Positions 16,461 through 25,854 of a stretch of DNA of 64,000 nucleotides are shown here, one piece after another. Numbering within the stretch: position 1 is the stretch's first letter; each line of letters begins with the position of its first letter. Under the pieces are notes generated by a model. The model was not told the DNA's origin, did no database searches, and saw nothing but the letters and a program-made list of their open reading frames with translations. Location of the stretch: positions 248,001-312,000 of the forward strand of contig CBDCJB010000013.1 in assembly GCA_965217605.1 (NCBI GenBank). The letters run 5' to 3'. The position numbers and the translations under genes are program-made. This DNA is from JAYYZW01 sp965217605. GTDB taxonomy: Bacteria > Pseudomonadota > Gammaproteobacteria > Ga0077536.

Positions 16461-18875
16461 ATGAGATTTCGTATCGCTCGCTGGATCATGCAGCACCGAT
16501 TTGGCGTGGGCATCGGCTTTATCGTCGTGACCTTGGGATTCATGGGCGGGTTTCCGAACGTGGAGATCCGCACGGTCTTCAACGATCTCCTGCCCAGGGA
16601 CGACCCATTCGTTCAAGTCTATTTCGACCACCGAAATTTCGGCAACCCGTTGACCATGTCCATCATGGTCAAACATAAACACGGCGATATCTATAACTCG
16701 GAAACGCTGAACAAAGTCTGGGATCTGACGCGCGATATCGACCTTGCTCCGGGCGTCGACCACGATCAGGTCATCTCCATCGCGACGGAGAAGCTGCGCT
16801 ATGCCGAAGCGACCCCGCAAGGTATCGATACCCGGCCGTTGATGGGTGAGAAGGCGCCATCAACGGACGCAGAAATGCAGGAGTTTCGCCGCCGCGTTGA
16901 AATTTCAGTCAACGCGCGGACCTTTTACATTTCGCACGACGAATCGGCCACGTTGATCAATGCCGCGTTTCAGGATTCGATCGAATACGGCGAGGCCTTT
17001 GCTTACGCGCAAGCGTTGATCGAAGCGGCTCGCGACGATGCGCACGACGTCTACCTCGCCGGCCAACCCGCGCTCACCGGCTGGGTCTACAAATTGCAGA
17101 AACAGACTTACAAGATCTTCGCCGTGACGGTCGGGGCCTTGATGCTCGCGCTCTTGTTCTACATGCGCAATCTCGCCGGCGTCGTCACGCCGATCCTGTG
17201 CGCCCTGATCGCGGGCATCTGGGGTTTCGGTTTCATCGGATGGCTGGGACGGCCAATCGAACCGCTGTTGATGATCGTCCCGCTGCTGCTCGTCGCGCGC
17301 TCGTTTTCACACTGCGTGCAATACACCGAGCGCTACTACGAGATCGTGATGCACCTGAAGGATCGCCGCAAGGCCGCCGAGGTGACGATGGGTATCATGA
17401 TGGCACCGTCGATCCTCGGCATCCTCACCGATTTCTGCGGCATCGTCTTCATCGCGGTGGCGCCCATCACGACGATGGTCAATCACGCGATCTTCTGCGG
17501 ATTCTGGGCGCTTTGGATCATTCCCACGGGCGTCTTCATGGTCTCGATCATCCTGTCCTACCTGCCGATACCGGGGAACATCGCGGAAATTGTCGGTGGT
17601 GAAGAGAAAGAATCCGGGATCCATCTCATGCAGGAGAAGGTATTGAACCGCATGTCGCGCCTGACCGTCGGAAAGCCAGCGAACGTCACCATCATCGTGA
17701 CGATGATCATCGGCGCCGTCGCGCTCTACGTGAACACGCTGATCAAGATCGGGAATCCCGTCGAGGGCAGTAACCTGCTGTGGCACGAGTCCGAATTCAA
17801 CACGGCGGTGCGCGCCATCAATGCGCACTTTCCCGGCATGAATACGCTCGAGATCGTGATCGAGGCGAAGGAGGAAGACCGCAATCACCGCGTGGGCCGT
17901 ACGCCGCGGGTCGTCGCCGTCGCGAACGAGTTACAACGGCAGATGGAAACCGATCGCGACCTGCCGCCGCGCGCCACCTTGTCGTACACGGATTACATGC
18001 GCGAGACGAACCGGCTCTTCTCGGGCGGAAATCCGAAGTGGACGCCGCTGGACCAGACGGCGGAGGCGATCAACGCCGCCGGCTTCGCCGCGATGCTGGG
18101 CTCGAGCCCGATCAATTTCGGCCACGTGATCGATTTCGGTCTGCAGCATTCGACGGTCTCGCTCTGGTACAAGGACAACAAGCAGGAGACGATCGACGCC
18201 GCGCTCGCAAGCGCTGGGCGCGCGGTCGCGGCGGTGGGCGAAGACCATCCCGAATTCCGCGTGCGGCTCGGCACCGGCGTCATCGCGCTCCAGCAGGCGA
18301 TGAATTACGTGGTCGAACGCTACCACTGGTTCATCCTCGGGTTGCTGAACTGCGCGGTCATGCTGATCTCGGCGTTCGCCTACCGATCGCTCGTCGCGGC
18401 GTTTATCTTGTTGATCCCGGTCAATCTCTCGAACCTCCTGCTCGGCGCGTCCATGCACGCACTCGGCATCGGCATGGACATCAATGCGGTGATCGTGGCC
18501 GTGATGGGCGTCGGGATCGGCATCGATTACGGTATTTATCTGTTGTCGCGGATCTGCGAGGAATACACGGCGCAGGACCACGACCTTAAAAAAACGATCA
18601 ACGCGGCGCTCACGACGACCGGCAAGGCGATCATGTTCACGGCGACCGTGATGCTCATCGGTATTCTGCCCTGGTACTTTCTCTCCGATCTCAAATTCAT
18701 GGCCGACATGGGTCTGCTGCTGGTCGCGATCATGCTGATCAACATGGTCCTGTCACTCGTGGTGTTACCGACGCTGGTGTGGTTCATCCGGCCCGCGTTC
18801 ATGGCGAGGGAGGATTTGATCGTCGGCGAGAGCGTAGACATCTCGCAGTTGTCGCTGCGGGTCAACGAAGTCTGA
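16461..18875 (+). CDS. RND superfamily (MMPL-type) exporter
   Basis: An 804-aa inner-membrane RND-type transporter with two helix blocks, each preceded by a large periplasmic domain. The N-terminus MRFRIARWIMQHRFGVGIGF is the first membrane helix. The half-repeat motifs are IVPLLLVARSFSHCVQYTERYYE in the first half and MGVGIGIDYGIYLLSRICEEY in the second (given here with over-long stretches avoided where possible). The first lacks the Asp seen in most members, while the second keeps GIDYG. Substrate unknown; related exporters carry sterols, lipids or hopanoids. The start at 16461 is preceded by GAGGTTCG. It converges on an AttH-like gene with six bases between stops. Confidence 0.86.
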   Translation: MRFRIARWIMQHRFGVGIGFIVVTLGFMGGFPNVEIRTVFNDLLPRDDPFVQVYFDHRNFGNPLTMSIMVKHKHGDIYNSETLNKVWDLTRDIDLAPGVDHDQVISIATEKLRYAEATPQGIDTRPLMGEKAPSTDAEMQEFRRRVEISVNARTFYISHDESATLINAAFQDSIEYGEAFAYAQALIEAARDDAHDVYLAGQPALTGWVYKLQKQTYKIFAVTVGALMLALLFYMRNLAGVVTPILCALIAGIWGFGFIGWLGRPIEPLLMIVPLLLVARSFSHCVQYTERYYEIVMHLKDRRKAAEVTMGIMMAPSILGILTDFCGIVFIAVAPITTMVNHAIFCGFWALWIIPTGVFMVSIILSYLPIPGNIAEIVGGEEKESGIHLMQEKVLNRMSRLTVGKPANVTIIVTMIIGAVALYVNTLIKIGNPVEGSNLLWHESEFNTAVRAINAHFPGMNTLEIVIEAKEEDRNHRVGRTPRVVAVANELQRQMETDRDLPPRATLSYTDYMRETNRLFSGGNPKWTPLDQTAEAINAAGFAAMLGSSPINFGHVIDFGLQHSTVSLWYKDNKQETIDAALASAGRAVAAVGEDHPEFRVRLGTGVIALQQAMNYVVERYHWFILGLLNCAVMLISAFAYRSLVAAFILLIPVNLSNLLLGASMHALGIGMDINAVIVAVMGVGIGIDYGIYLLSRICEEYTAQDHDLKKTINAALTTTGKAIMFTATVMLIGILPWYFLSDLKFMADMGLLLVAIMLINMVLSLVVLPTLVWFIRPAFMAREDLIVGESVDISQLSLRVNEV

Positions 18876-18881
18876 AGGGTG

Positions 18882-19844
18882 TTAGTCCGGCCGCTGCCCC
18901 ACGATGTAGGACACCGGGAGCACATCCTGCACCTCCCCGTAACCGGTGCGGCCCTCGAACTCCCAGCGGACCAAGGATTGAAAGTCGCAGATGCCGGGCC
19001 AGGCGACCCAGGGGCAGTTTGCTATCGTGCTTCCGGTGACGTTGAAGTGCTTGCCGCGCACGTCGGTGACGTCGAGCTCGATATTCCGTAGCTGAAAGCG
19101 GTCTCGACTCGCGCGACCTTTGCCGCCAGTGAGACCATAGACTTCACCGTCTTCCAAGATGTAGCCGTGCGCGAACGGCGCCATCTCTTCAGTGCGATAC
19201 GGATCGATACTGAATATGCAGTGCACGGCGAGGTCGCGCCCGAAGTGCGCATGCAACCAACTGATGGTGGGGAGATCCATCTCGGGGCGCACCCCCCAGC
19301 TATGATCCATCGTTGACACGCAGTTGACGTCATAGGTCTTGCCGCCGACCTTGACCTCGCCCATAAATTCCCCCGTCTGATCGTAATGGCCCTTATAAGC
19401 GGCATCCCAACCAGAGGCCGCGTCCTGTGCGGCGGCCGCGATCGGATCCATGTCCGGATCGTTGACGTCGTACGGCGACATGAGTGCTGCATAAGTGACG
19501 TGGATCTCGGTGCCACCGTAGCCAACGTAGTCGAGCTCGTATCCTGACGGTGGATCGACCGCCTTGATCTTGAGCCCGTTAGCGAGCGCGAAATCATCCA
19601 GATCACCAGCGGGCATCGGTAGATGCACTTGGTAGTCGCAGTAAAGTGCATCGTAATGCGATGCATTGTCGCCTCGAAAGAGCGCGACCGACGAGAGTGC
19701 CACGCCGACGTTCGGGCGCAGCAATACGTAGACAGCGCAGTTGATCCCCTCCTCCGGCAGGTAGAACCCGAAGTAGTTAGTCTCCGCAAAGGTCGGATCA
19801 TCGTTAGGCGGTTCGTGCCTGCGGACGTCTCGGGCCGTGATCAT
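18882..19844 (-). CDS. AttH/CrtC-like lipocalin-fold protein (DUF7064-like)
   Basis: A 320-aa protein whose central motif CVSTMDHSWGVRPE matches the (D)(H/R)SWG.R signature of the AttH/hydroxyneurosporene-synthase (CrtC)-like lipocalin superfamily, usually a pair of beta-barrel domains. Members hydrate, cyclise or bind hydrophobic substrates, and many near lipid or steroid catabolic genes are uncharacterised. There is no signal peptide. It is the last gene of a three-gene operon, 13 bp after an unrecognised 497-aa protein. The GYGE..VLPVSYIVGQRPD end is intact. Confidence 0.6.
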   Translation of the reverse strand: MITARDVRRHEPPNDDPTFAETNYFGFYLPEEGINCAVYVLLRPNVGVALSSVALFRGDNASHYDALYCDYQVHLPMPAGDLDDFALANGLKIKAVDPPSGYELDYVGYGGTEIHVTYAALMSPYDVNDPDMDPIAAAAQDAASGWDAAYKGHYDQTGEFMGEVKVGGKTYDVNCVSTMDHSWGVRPEMDLPTISWLHAHFGRDLAVHCIFSIDPYRTEEMAPFAHGYILEDGEVYGLTGGKGRASRDRFQLRNIELDVTDVRGKHFNVTGSTIANCPWVAWPGICDFQSLVRWEFEGRTGYGEVQDVLPVSYIVGQRPD

Positions 19845-19857
19845 GGCTTACCCCCGC

Positions 19858-21351
19858 TTACAGCCAGGCCCACTTGGCGCGGGTTTCGGCGACGTTTGGG
19901 ATCGGCACGTAACCGGTCCCGGAGAAAATTTTCTGCGGAACGATCTCCTGCACGAAATTTCGCCGCGTGATCTCGTAATAGGCCTCCGACACTCGGCGGT
20001 CCAATTCCCAGACATTGCCGTCCGCACAGGCCGCGTCGTAGGTCCCGCTCAAGCGCAACCATGGCAGCAGCATGTCGATGTAGTAGACGTAGATGCCGTT
20101 GGTGATGAGCTCGCGCCGCGACATCGTCGCCATCTTGCGGTACAGCTTGAGGTTCGCGACGCGGGCGCGCTCGGTGATATCCGGCGTGTCGGTGAGTGAA
20201 ATCTGAACGACATCCTCGATGGGGGTGTCCCAGTTCTGCCGCACGTAGATGGCCGCGTGCGTGACGTAGGGCAGATAATTCTTGGGCCGCGTGAACATGG
20301 TGGAAATATCGTTGCAGCGGATCTCCTCGAGCCGCATTGCGCCGGCGTCGATGATGAACGCCGCCGTGACGGCATGCGGTAAGTCTTCGGTAACGTCACT
20401 CCAATGGTAGACGTCTTCCCTCAAGAAGTAGTCCCTTACCATCATCAGCCGCCCGTCGCCGAGTTCATAGGGGCCGCTGTCGCCCATGCCCATGCGGCAA
20501 TCGAAGTGAACGAAGAATCCGAGCAGGCTCGCGACCGCGTTGAGATCGCGAAACAGCCTGCGGTTCGGATCGTCTTCGCCGCCCAGCGTCTCCGCCTCGC
20601 GCTCCATGCGTTCGATCCAATACGGATACAAAGTCGGCGCGCGCGAACGGTCCTGCGAACTGAGAACGTATCCGTCGCGGCGAAAGCCGAAGCTCACGCG
20701 TTGGAAGAATTTCAGGCCGATATTGATGTCGCGGACGAAATCGCCGGGCCTGGCCCACTCCAGCGCTTGCAGCAGGCAGTACCCCATGAGAAAGCCGCCG
20801 GCCGCATCCCAGGTGCGCAGGTTGTTGACCTTGGTTCCAATCTCGCGCGCCGCCGTCTCACCGAGTCGCACCACGCCACCCGGGCCGACCGTCTGCGTGA
20901 TCTGGTCGAAGAACTCGGGCCACCGCAGGAAGTTCTGCATGACGGCGAGGGCCTCGTACTCCTGGCGGGGGATGAGGCCCGACGCGCCTTCCGTCGCGCG
21001 CATCGCAAGCACGTCCCAGATGTTCCAGCCCACGTAATTGATCAGGTCGTTCATCTCGTCGACCGTGAGCTGGTCGCGCAGTACATCGTCTTTGGAGAGG
21101 CGCTCGAGCACCTTCGTCTTGGCGCGCCGCTTCACTTCACGGTCGCCGCTTACGCCATCGGTGATCGGCGCCGCGTCGGCGCCGGTATAGCCGTACGCCT
21201 CGGTGAAGTTACCCTGGTACATCAGATCGGTGAAACGCAGGCCGTCGTCGTCCTCGACGTACCGCCTCTGATATTCATAGCGGACGTCGTCTGCATCGAG
21301 CAACGGATGCGGCGTGATTTCGAGCCAATCGAGATCGCGTATATAAGTCAT
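19858..21351 (-). CDS. Protein of unknown function (operon with swivelling domain)
   Basis: A 497-aa soluble protein I do not recognise. It is rich in Trp, Tyr and Asp, mostly helical in appearance, and lacks a signal peptide or membrane segment. Notable stretches are NYVGWNIWDVLAMRATEG, HFDCRMGMGDSGPYELG and YVYYIDMLLPWLRLSGTYD. The ATG at 21351 overlaps the stop of the upstream swivelling-domain gene (ATGA), implying translational coupling, and the AttH-like gene follows after 13 bp. A possible role is the partner of the phosphohistidine-like swivelling subunit, but no ATP-grasp or PEP-binding motif is visible to support that. Confidence 0.75.
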   Translation of the reverse strand: MTYIRDLDWLEITPHPLLDADDVRYEYQRRYVEDDDGLRFTDLMYQGNFTEAYGYTGADAAPITDGVSGDREVKRRAKTKVLERLSKDDVLRDQLTVDEMNDLINYVGWNIWDVLAMRATEGASGLIPRQEYEALAVMQNFLRWPEFFDQITQTVGPGGVVRLGETAAREIGTKVNNLRTWDAAGGFLMGYCLLQALEWARPGDFVRDINIGLKFFQRVSFGFRRDGYVLSSQDRSRAPTLYPYWIERMEREAETLGGEDDPNRRLFRDLNAVASLLGFFVHFDCRMGMGDSGPYELGDGRLMMVRDYFLREDVYHWSDVTEDLPHAVTAAFIIDAGAMRLEEIRCNDISTMFTRPKNYLPYVTHAAIYVRQNWDTPIEDVVQISLTDTPDITERARVANLKLYRKMATMSRRELITNGIYVYYIDMLLPWLRLSGTYDAACADGNVWELDRRVSEAYYEITRRNFVQEIVPQKIFSGTGYVPIPNVAETRAKWAWL

Positions 21352-21776
21352 GCGTTTACGGGCGCGGCCTCGTATATCTGTCCCTGCGCCCAATCGCTGC
21401 AATCCATAAAAACGCGCCGTCCGTCAAGTAGTTCGACGATGTGCTGGAAGTACGACGCATCGGTAAGTCCCGGCTCATAGCGCCGATCCCAGCCTTCGAT
21501 GGCGAGGGTCAGCACACAGGGGATTTGGAACTCGCGCGACAAAATGCCGAGATGCGATTCCGGCGCGCCCGACATGGTGAGGATCCCGAGCGTGCCAGCG
21601 GTGAGCACGGGCGATAGAAACGTCGTCGTTCCGCCGCCGACTAGAATGATGAAATCGTGGGTTTTCCCGCTGGCCACCAATTCGATGACTTGTTGCGGCG
21701 TGGCGAGAAATTTGACCGTTCCTTCGGGCCTCGTGTTTATTTCAAAGGCGTTGAGACCGGTCGCGATGAGGTTCAT
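21348..21776 (-). CDS. Stand-alone PEP-utilising-enzyme swivelling (mobile) domain protein
   Basis: A 142-aa protein resembling the phosphohistidine swivelling domain of PEP synthase, pyruvate phosphate dikinase and phenylphosphate-synthase-type enzymes. The key block ILTMSGAPESHLGILSREFQIPCVL (described in parts) keeps the His of the family motif GG..SH.AI.ARE.GIP.V. In the family this His shuttles a phosphoryl group between an ATP-binding domain and a substrate-binding domain. Here it stands alone, with no ATP-grasp partner visible in the window. The start at 21776 begins the conserved fold; the frame could open further upstream but would overlap the divergent gene. It is the first gene of a coupled three-gene operon. 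Confidence 0.7.
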   Translation of the reverse strand: MNLIATGLNAFEINTRPEGTVKFLATPQQVIELVASGKTHDFIILVGGGTTTFLSPVLTAGTLGILTMSGAPESHLGILSREFQIPCVLTLAIEGWDRRYEPGLTDASYFQHIVELLDGRRVFMDCSDWAQGQIYEAAPVNA

Positions 21777-21868
21777 GACAGTCAGGTTAAAGGTATTCGC
21801 GCATCGGGTCGAACTAATGTATGCGATCGATCCGTCGGCTTTTTGCCGCAAATAATGAGGACGCAACG

Positions 21869-22492
21869 ATGACCGCCAAAGCGAATATGATCTGTCCAAG
21901 TTGCCAAACCTTTCAACCTCGGGCAGTAACGTGTGAAAAGTGCGGCATCGTCGTCAACAAGCTGGCGAAGACAGAAACACCTGATCGAAAACCGACCGTC
22001 TCGACGATCAGCGAAAGCCGCGGGATCAATAAGACGTTGATCTTGCTAATCGCCGTTCCTGTCATCGGATTTTTCGCATTTTCAGGCTCGGACGATGCGG
22101 GACAAACCGCTAATGCAAAAACATCAGATGTAAGCGATCAGAACAAGGTAAAACAATCGAACCCCACCGACCGGCTCGCGGTAATTCACCCGGGCGCTGT
22201 CGCGCAAATCAAAAACACTGCCGTAAGAAGCAAATTGCACGGTCTGAAAACGATGCTTTATCAGTACACCATGGAGGGCGCCGAACCGCCGACGGACGAA
22301 GAAGGGCTACAGCTTCTAGTCGATCGTCGTTATCTCAGTAAGTCGGAGATCACCGACGAATGGGGCAATACGTTTGCTTACCGGCTCGAATGGGGCAAGG
22401 AGACGCCGTGGGGGAAAGAGTACAAGATTTTCGTGCATTCCAACGGGCCGGACGGGATCTCGGGTAATTACGACGATATAGGGATGCCGTAA
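21869..22492 (+). CDS. Zinc-ribbon/GspG-pseudopilin-like fusion membrane protein
   Basis: A 207-aa protein with an N-terminal zinc ribbon (CPSCQTFQP..TCEKCGIVVNK, residues 8-32). A single membrane segment (about 51-69, TLILLIAVPVIGFFAFSG) and a linker follow. The C-terminal domain resembles the type II secretion major pseudopilin GspG: LLVDRRYL...EITDEWGNTFAYRL...HSNGPDGISGNYDDIG, including the loop that binds calcium in GspG. It lacks the usual prepilin-peptidase leader, because the ribbon replaces the N-terminal helix. The ribbon would be cytoplasmic and the pseudopilin-like part periplasmic. Function unknown. The start at 21869 follows ATGAGGACGC. Confidence 0.7.
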   Translation: MTAKANMICPSCQTFQPRAVTCEKCGIVVNKLAKTETPDRKPTVSTISESRGINKTLILLIAVPVIGFFAFSGSDDAGQTANAKTSDVSDQNKVKQSNPTDRLAVIHPGAVAQIKNTAVRSKLHGLKTMLYQYTMEGAEPPTDEEGLQLLVDRRYLSKSEITDEWGNTFAYRLEWGKETPWGKEYKIFVHSNGPDGISGNYDDIGMP

Positions 22493-22742
22493 ATAAGGTG
22501 GGTCAGACGCGATCAGCGCCTGCGTGTCACCGAACGACGTCTAAATAGATTTATCGCAGACGATCAGCCGAGCACTTTTGTTTCTAGAGCGTAAATTCTG
22601 ATTCACAATTGTTTACATCGCCTAGACGCTCCAGGTTCTCATTGGCGACAGCGTATCTTGATTGGGCGCGATCACTTTATGAAATGCTTAGAGATTGGGG
22701 GATGTAATATACTCGGTCCGTTGCACACCAAACGGAATCACG

Positions 22743-23477
22743 ATGCCAAGGCTGGTCATTGTTGTTGCAATCATGCTGGCGATCGGGAGTTTCTCCGCCG
22801 TCGCCGAAACCGTCGTGGTCAATGCATCGGGTTTCGGCACGAACGTATTCGTGCTGAATTTTCCATCGGGTCCGTTCGTATCTGAATTTACTTATAGCAC
22901 CGACACGAGCCTGGCCGAATTTAAATCGGAAACGCCGAACGACGTCAGCTATTTGTTCTCGGGCCTCGAGTTCACGGCAACCGCTTCAATCGGTGCCGTG
23001 AACTACAATCTCACGCAAATCGAGGTCGGCATCGCGGACAACTTCGTTGTCAATGCGGGTGATTTTCCCGGGCTGCCGGCGGGCGTCTATGATGCGTTCG
23101 GATTGGCATCGTATTTACCGGGCGCCACGCTGTCGCCGACCGGTGGCATTACCGATGGAACGATCATTTCTTTGCTGTTTTACGGACCGACGAATATATT
23201 TAATGGCGTTTCAACCATTCCGAGCGCTCCGCCCCTGGCGGGCGTGTCTGCGTTTTTTCTCGGTGCGACCATTTCCGGCGGTAGCGCTACGGGTGTAGCG
23301 GTAGGGCACCTCAACTCCGTTTCTTCCGCGATAGTGATACCCGTCCCTGGCGCATTCCTTTTGGTGTTGAGCGGATTCGGATGTTTGATCGGCGTTCGAT
23401 CCCGCGGCCGGGTAGTTTGCGATTCAGGCGTAGCAATTCCGCGAACTCCGCGTATGTTCGCCAGAAACCTTATCTAA
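22743..23477 (+). CDS. PEP-CTERM-like (VPxPGA variant) exported protein
   Basis: A 244-aa secreted protein. The signal peptide is MPRLVIVVAIMLAIGSFSAV and a beta-rich middle follows. Near the C-terminus, VIPVPGAFLLVLSGFGCLIG plus VRSRGR is the variant exosortase-sorting signal (VPLPA/VPxPG type). About 28 residues follow the Arg cluster, which is longer than usual. The frame opens earlier (22695), but ATG 22743 begins the signal peptide. Its stop overlaps the end of the convergent exporter gene by four bases. Role unknown. Confidence 0.8.
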   Translation: MPRLVIVVAIMLAIGSFSAVAETVVVNASGFGTNVFVLNFPSGPFVSEFTYSTDTSLAEFKSETPNDVSYLFSGLEFTATASIGAVNYNLTQIEVGIADNFVVNAGDFPGLPAGVYDAFGLASYLPGATLSPTGGITDGTIISLLFYGPTNIFNGVSTIPSAPPLAGVSAFFLGATISGGSATGVAVGHLNSVSSAIVIPVPGAFLLVLSGFGCLIGVRSRGRVVCDSGVAIPRTPRMFARNLI

Positions 23478-25747
23478 CGGCCCTTCTGCGCCACGCCGTA
23501 ACGCCGCGCGAGCGCCGGTGTAAAGGTGAGGTCGAGCAGCCACGCAATGACCAGCGTGATCGCGGCGAGCATGCCGAATTCGGCTTGGCTGCGCAGCTCA
23601 CCGGAGATCAAGGTGACGAATCCGAGCGCGAGGCCCGCCGTCGTGAAACTTACCGGGCGGACCACGGCGGCCAGCGCGGCTCCGACTGCCTCCCGCTCTC
23701 CGTCCGCACGTCGCGCAGCTTCGCGCAGGCGTGCGAAGAAATGGATGCTATCGTCGACCGCGATGCCAAGCACCACGGCGGCGACGAGACTGGTGGTCAG
23801 ATTTAGGCTGATGCCGCTCCAGCCCAAGATGCCGAAGAACGCCAGGATCGGCAGCACGTTGGGAATGAGTGCAAGGCCAGCAAGTCGCAGTGATCGAAAC
23901 ATCGCGACCAGCACCAGATAAATCGGAATCAGCGCGGCCGTCAGGCTCAAAACCTGACCGCGGGTGACGTCGTCGAGTGTGCGCGCTATCACGTACGAGC
24001 TGCCGGTTACATATCCCCGCACATCGGGAGGTAGCTCGCGCAACCGATGTTCTATCCGGTCGGAAAGGGCATTCAGTTCCTGACTCGCCACAACCCGCGC
24101 GCGCACTTGCAGGAGCGTGCTCGTAAACGCCGAATCCGCGAAACGCAGCACGTCTTCCGTGCCACCGAGCAAGATGAGGTGGCTTGCGATGCCTTTCGAT
24201 TCAGGGACGGGATCCTCATCGACCATCTCCGGCGCAAGGGCGCGCTCGAGAACACCAACGTAATCGAGCAGGGAATACACGCCACCGATTTCCGGCTGCT
24301 CGAGCAACCAGCCTTCGATGTCATCGACAGCGCGCAATGCGTGCGGCGTTTTGAATGCGTCGGTCGCATCGCTTTCCAATACGATCTGCAACGGCACGGC
24401 GCCCGCGAAAACGGTGCTCATGCGGTCGAAATTGCGCCGCAACTCGCTCTCTGCTGGAAAGTTGGCCAGGTAATCGGTGCTCACCTCGATGCGTGCAGCG
24501 CCCAGCACCGACAGCCCGGCCAGCAACAAACCGCACGCGAGCAACGCGCGTCCGCGGCGTTCGGCAAGTCGCGCAAGCCCTGCGCCGAGCTGATCGGCGC
24601 GGCGTACGGCGGCTGCGCTGCGCCTTCCGGGCATGAGCACGAGACCGGCTGGAACGACGGTAACTGCGGCCAACCACGCCAATACCGTTCCGAGGCTTGC
24701 GTATGCGCCGAACAGGCGGATGGAATCGATCGCACTTAGCGTAAGGGACGCGAAGCCCATGGCCGTCGTGATCGCAGTGAGCGTTACCGGCGCAAAAACG
24801 TCCATGAGCGCCGCCCGGGTCGCCGCCGGTCGGTCGAGTCCCAATGCAAAATGTCGATCGAAGTCGCTGACGACATGGATCGCATAGGCGAAGCCGACGA
24901 CGTAGACCGTTGGGGGCAGGATCACGGTCACGTAGTTCAGCGTATTCCCGTAAAACACGAAAACCGCCAGGGTCAGAACTAACGCGACGGCATTCGATAA
25001 GAACGGGAGGACAATACCGCGCACATGACGAAAGCCGATCGCGACGACGATCAACGTGACCCCGACGGCAAGCGGCATCACGCGAAAGAGATCGCGGAGC
25101 AACAAGCGACTGATCTCGAGGCGAATGAACAAGGGCCCCGACAGGAATTGATCGACGCCGCGCGCTTCTTCGCGTGAGACTGCCGCGATTTTCGCAATGA
25201 TGTCGATCAGCGCGCGGGCCGACAGTCTACGGTCGAAACGGACGGCGAGCATCGCACCGCGGCCGTCGCGCGAGACCAGATAGCCGGCATAGAGCGGGTT
25301 ATCCAGTACCGAATCACGTACCTCGAGCGCCTCGGTTTCGGTTTTCGGCAGTTCACTCAAATACGCGCGCACCTCGGTGTAATCCTCATACACGCGCGTT
25401 CGAACGGCCGTGGCCAGGCTTTCGACATCCTCGATGCCCGGCATGCGTTCGACCCGACGGGTAAGGCGCTTGAGCGCGGCGAGGCGCGACGGCGTAAAGA
25501 GGTCGTCGCCTACCCAGGCGACCAGGAGGAGGTCGTCGCTCGAGTATCGATCGCGCACGGACTCGAAGATCTCTAACTCGGCGCCGTGCTGCGGTAATAA
25601 CGCGCGAATAGAGGGATCGACTTCGAGCGCGAGATCAAAGGCCGGCCATTCGACCAGGCGAATGAGCGCGATCAGGCTCAACAGAAAGGCGACGGCGATC
25701 ACGCGCCGCGGGTGTGCGACGAGCAACTCGAACAGGCGTGCGGTCAT
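23474..25747 (-). CDS. RND superfamily (MMPL-type) exporter
   Basis: A 757-aa inner-membrane RND-type exporter: a first helix (HPRRVIAVAFLLSLIALIRL), a periplasmic domain, and helices from about 230 with ILPPTVYVVGFAYAIHVVSDF. A second periplasmic domain and terminal helices follow, containing VLGIAVDDSIHFFARLREA. The second half keeps the Asp pair usual for the group. A GTG at 25768 could add seven residues; I use the ATG at 25747. It is followed upstream in transcription by no close partner, but a LolA-like protein lies 107 bp away on the same strand, the usual pairing for this class. Confidence 0.86.
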   Translation of the reverse strand: MTARLFELLVAHPRRVIAVAFLLSLIALIRLVEWPAFDLALEVDPSIRALLPQHGAELEIFESVRDRYSSDDLLLVAWVGDDLFTPSRLAALKRLTRRVERMPGIEDVESLATAVRTRVYEDYTEVRAYLSELPKTETEALEVRDSVLDNPLYAGYLVSRDGRGAMLAVRFDRRLSARALIDIIAKIAAVSREEARGVDQFLSGPLFIRLEISRLLLRDLFRVMPLAVGVTLIVVAIGFRHVRGIVLPFLSNAVALVLTLAVFVFYGNTLNYVTVILPPTVYVVGFAYAIHVVSDFDRHFALGLDRPAATRAALMDVFAPVTLTAITTAMGFASLTLSAIDSIRLFGAYASLGTVLAWLAAVTVVPAGLVLMPGRRSAAAVRRADQLGAGLARLAERRGRALLACGLLLAGLSVLGAARIEVSTDYLANFPAESELRRNFDRMSTVFAGAVPLQIVLESDATDAFKTPHALRAVDDIEGWLLEQPEIGGVYSLLDYVGVLERALAPEMVDEDPVPESKGIASHLILLGGTEDVLRFADSAFTSTLLQVRARVVASQELNALSDRIEHRLRELPPDVRGYVTGSSYVIARTLDDVTRGQVLSLTAALIPIYLVLVAMFRSLRLAGLALIPNVLPILAFFGILGWSGISLNLTTSLVAAVVLGIAVDDSIHFFARLREAARRADGEREAVGAALAAVVRPVSFTTAGLALGFVTLISGELRSQAEFGMLAAITLVIAWLLDLTFTPALARRYGVAQKGR

Positions 25748-25854
25748 GATTTGTGCGCCAACGCCCACGGTTTGAATAAGAGAACGCGGGCTAGGTTAGC
25801 GCGGGATTACACCTTAATGTCGGAGCCGGATCGCGATTCCGTCGCGCTCGCAGA

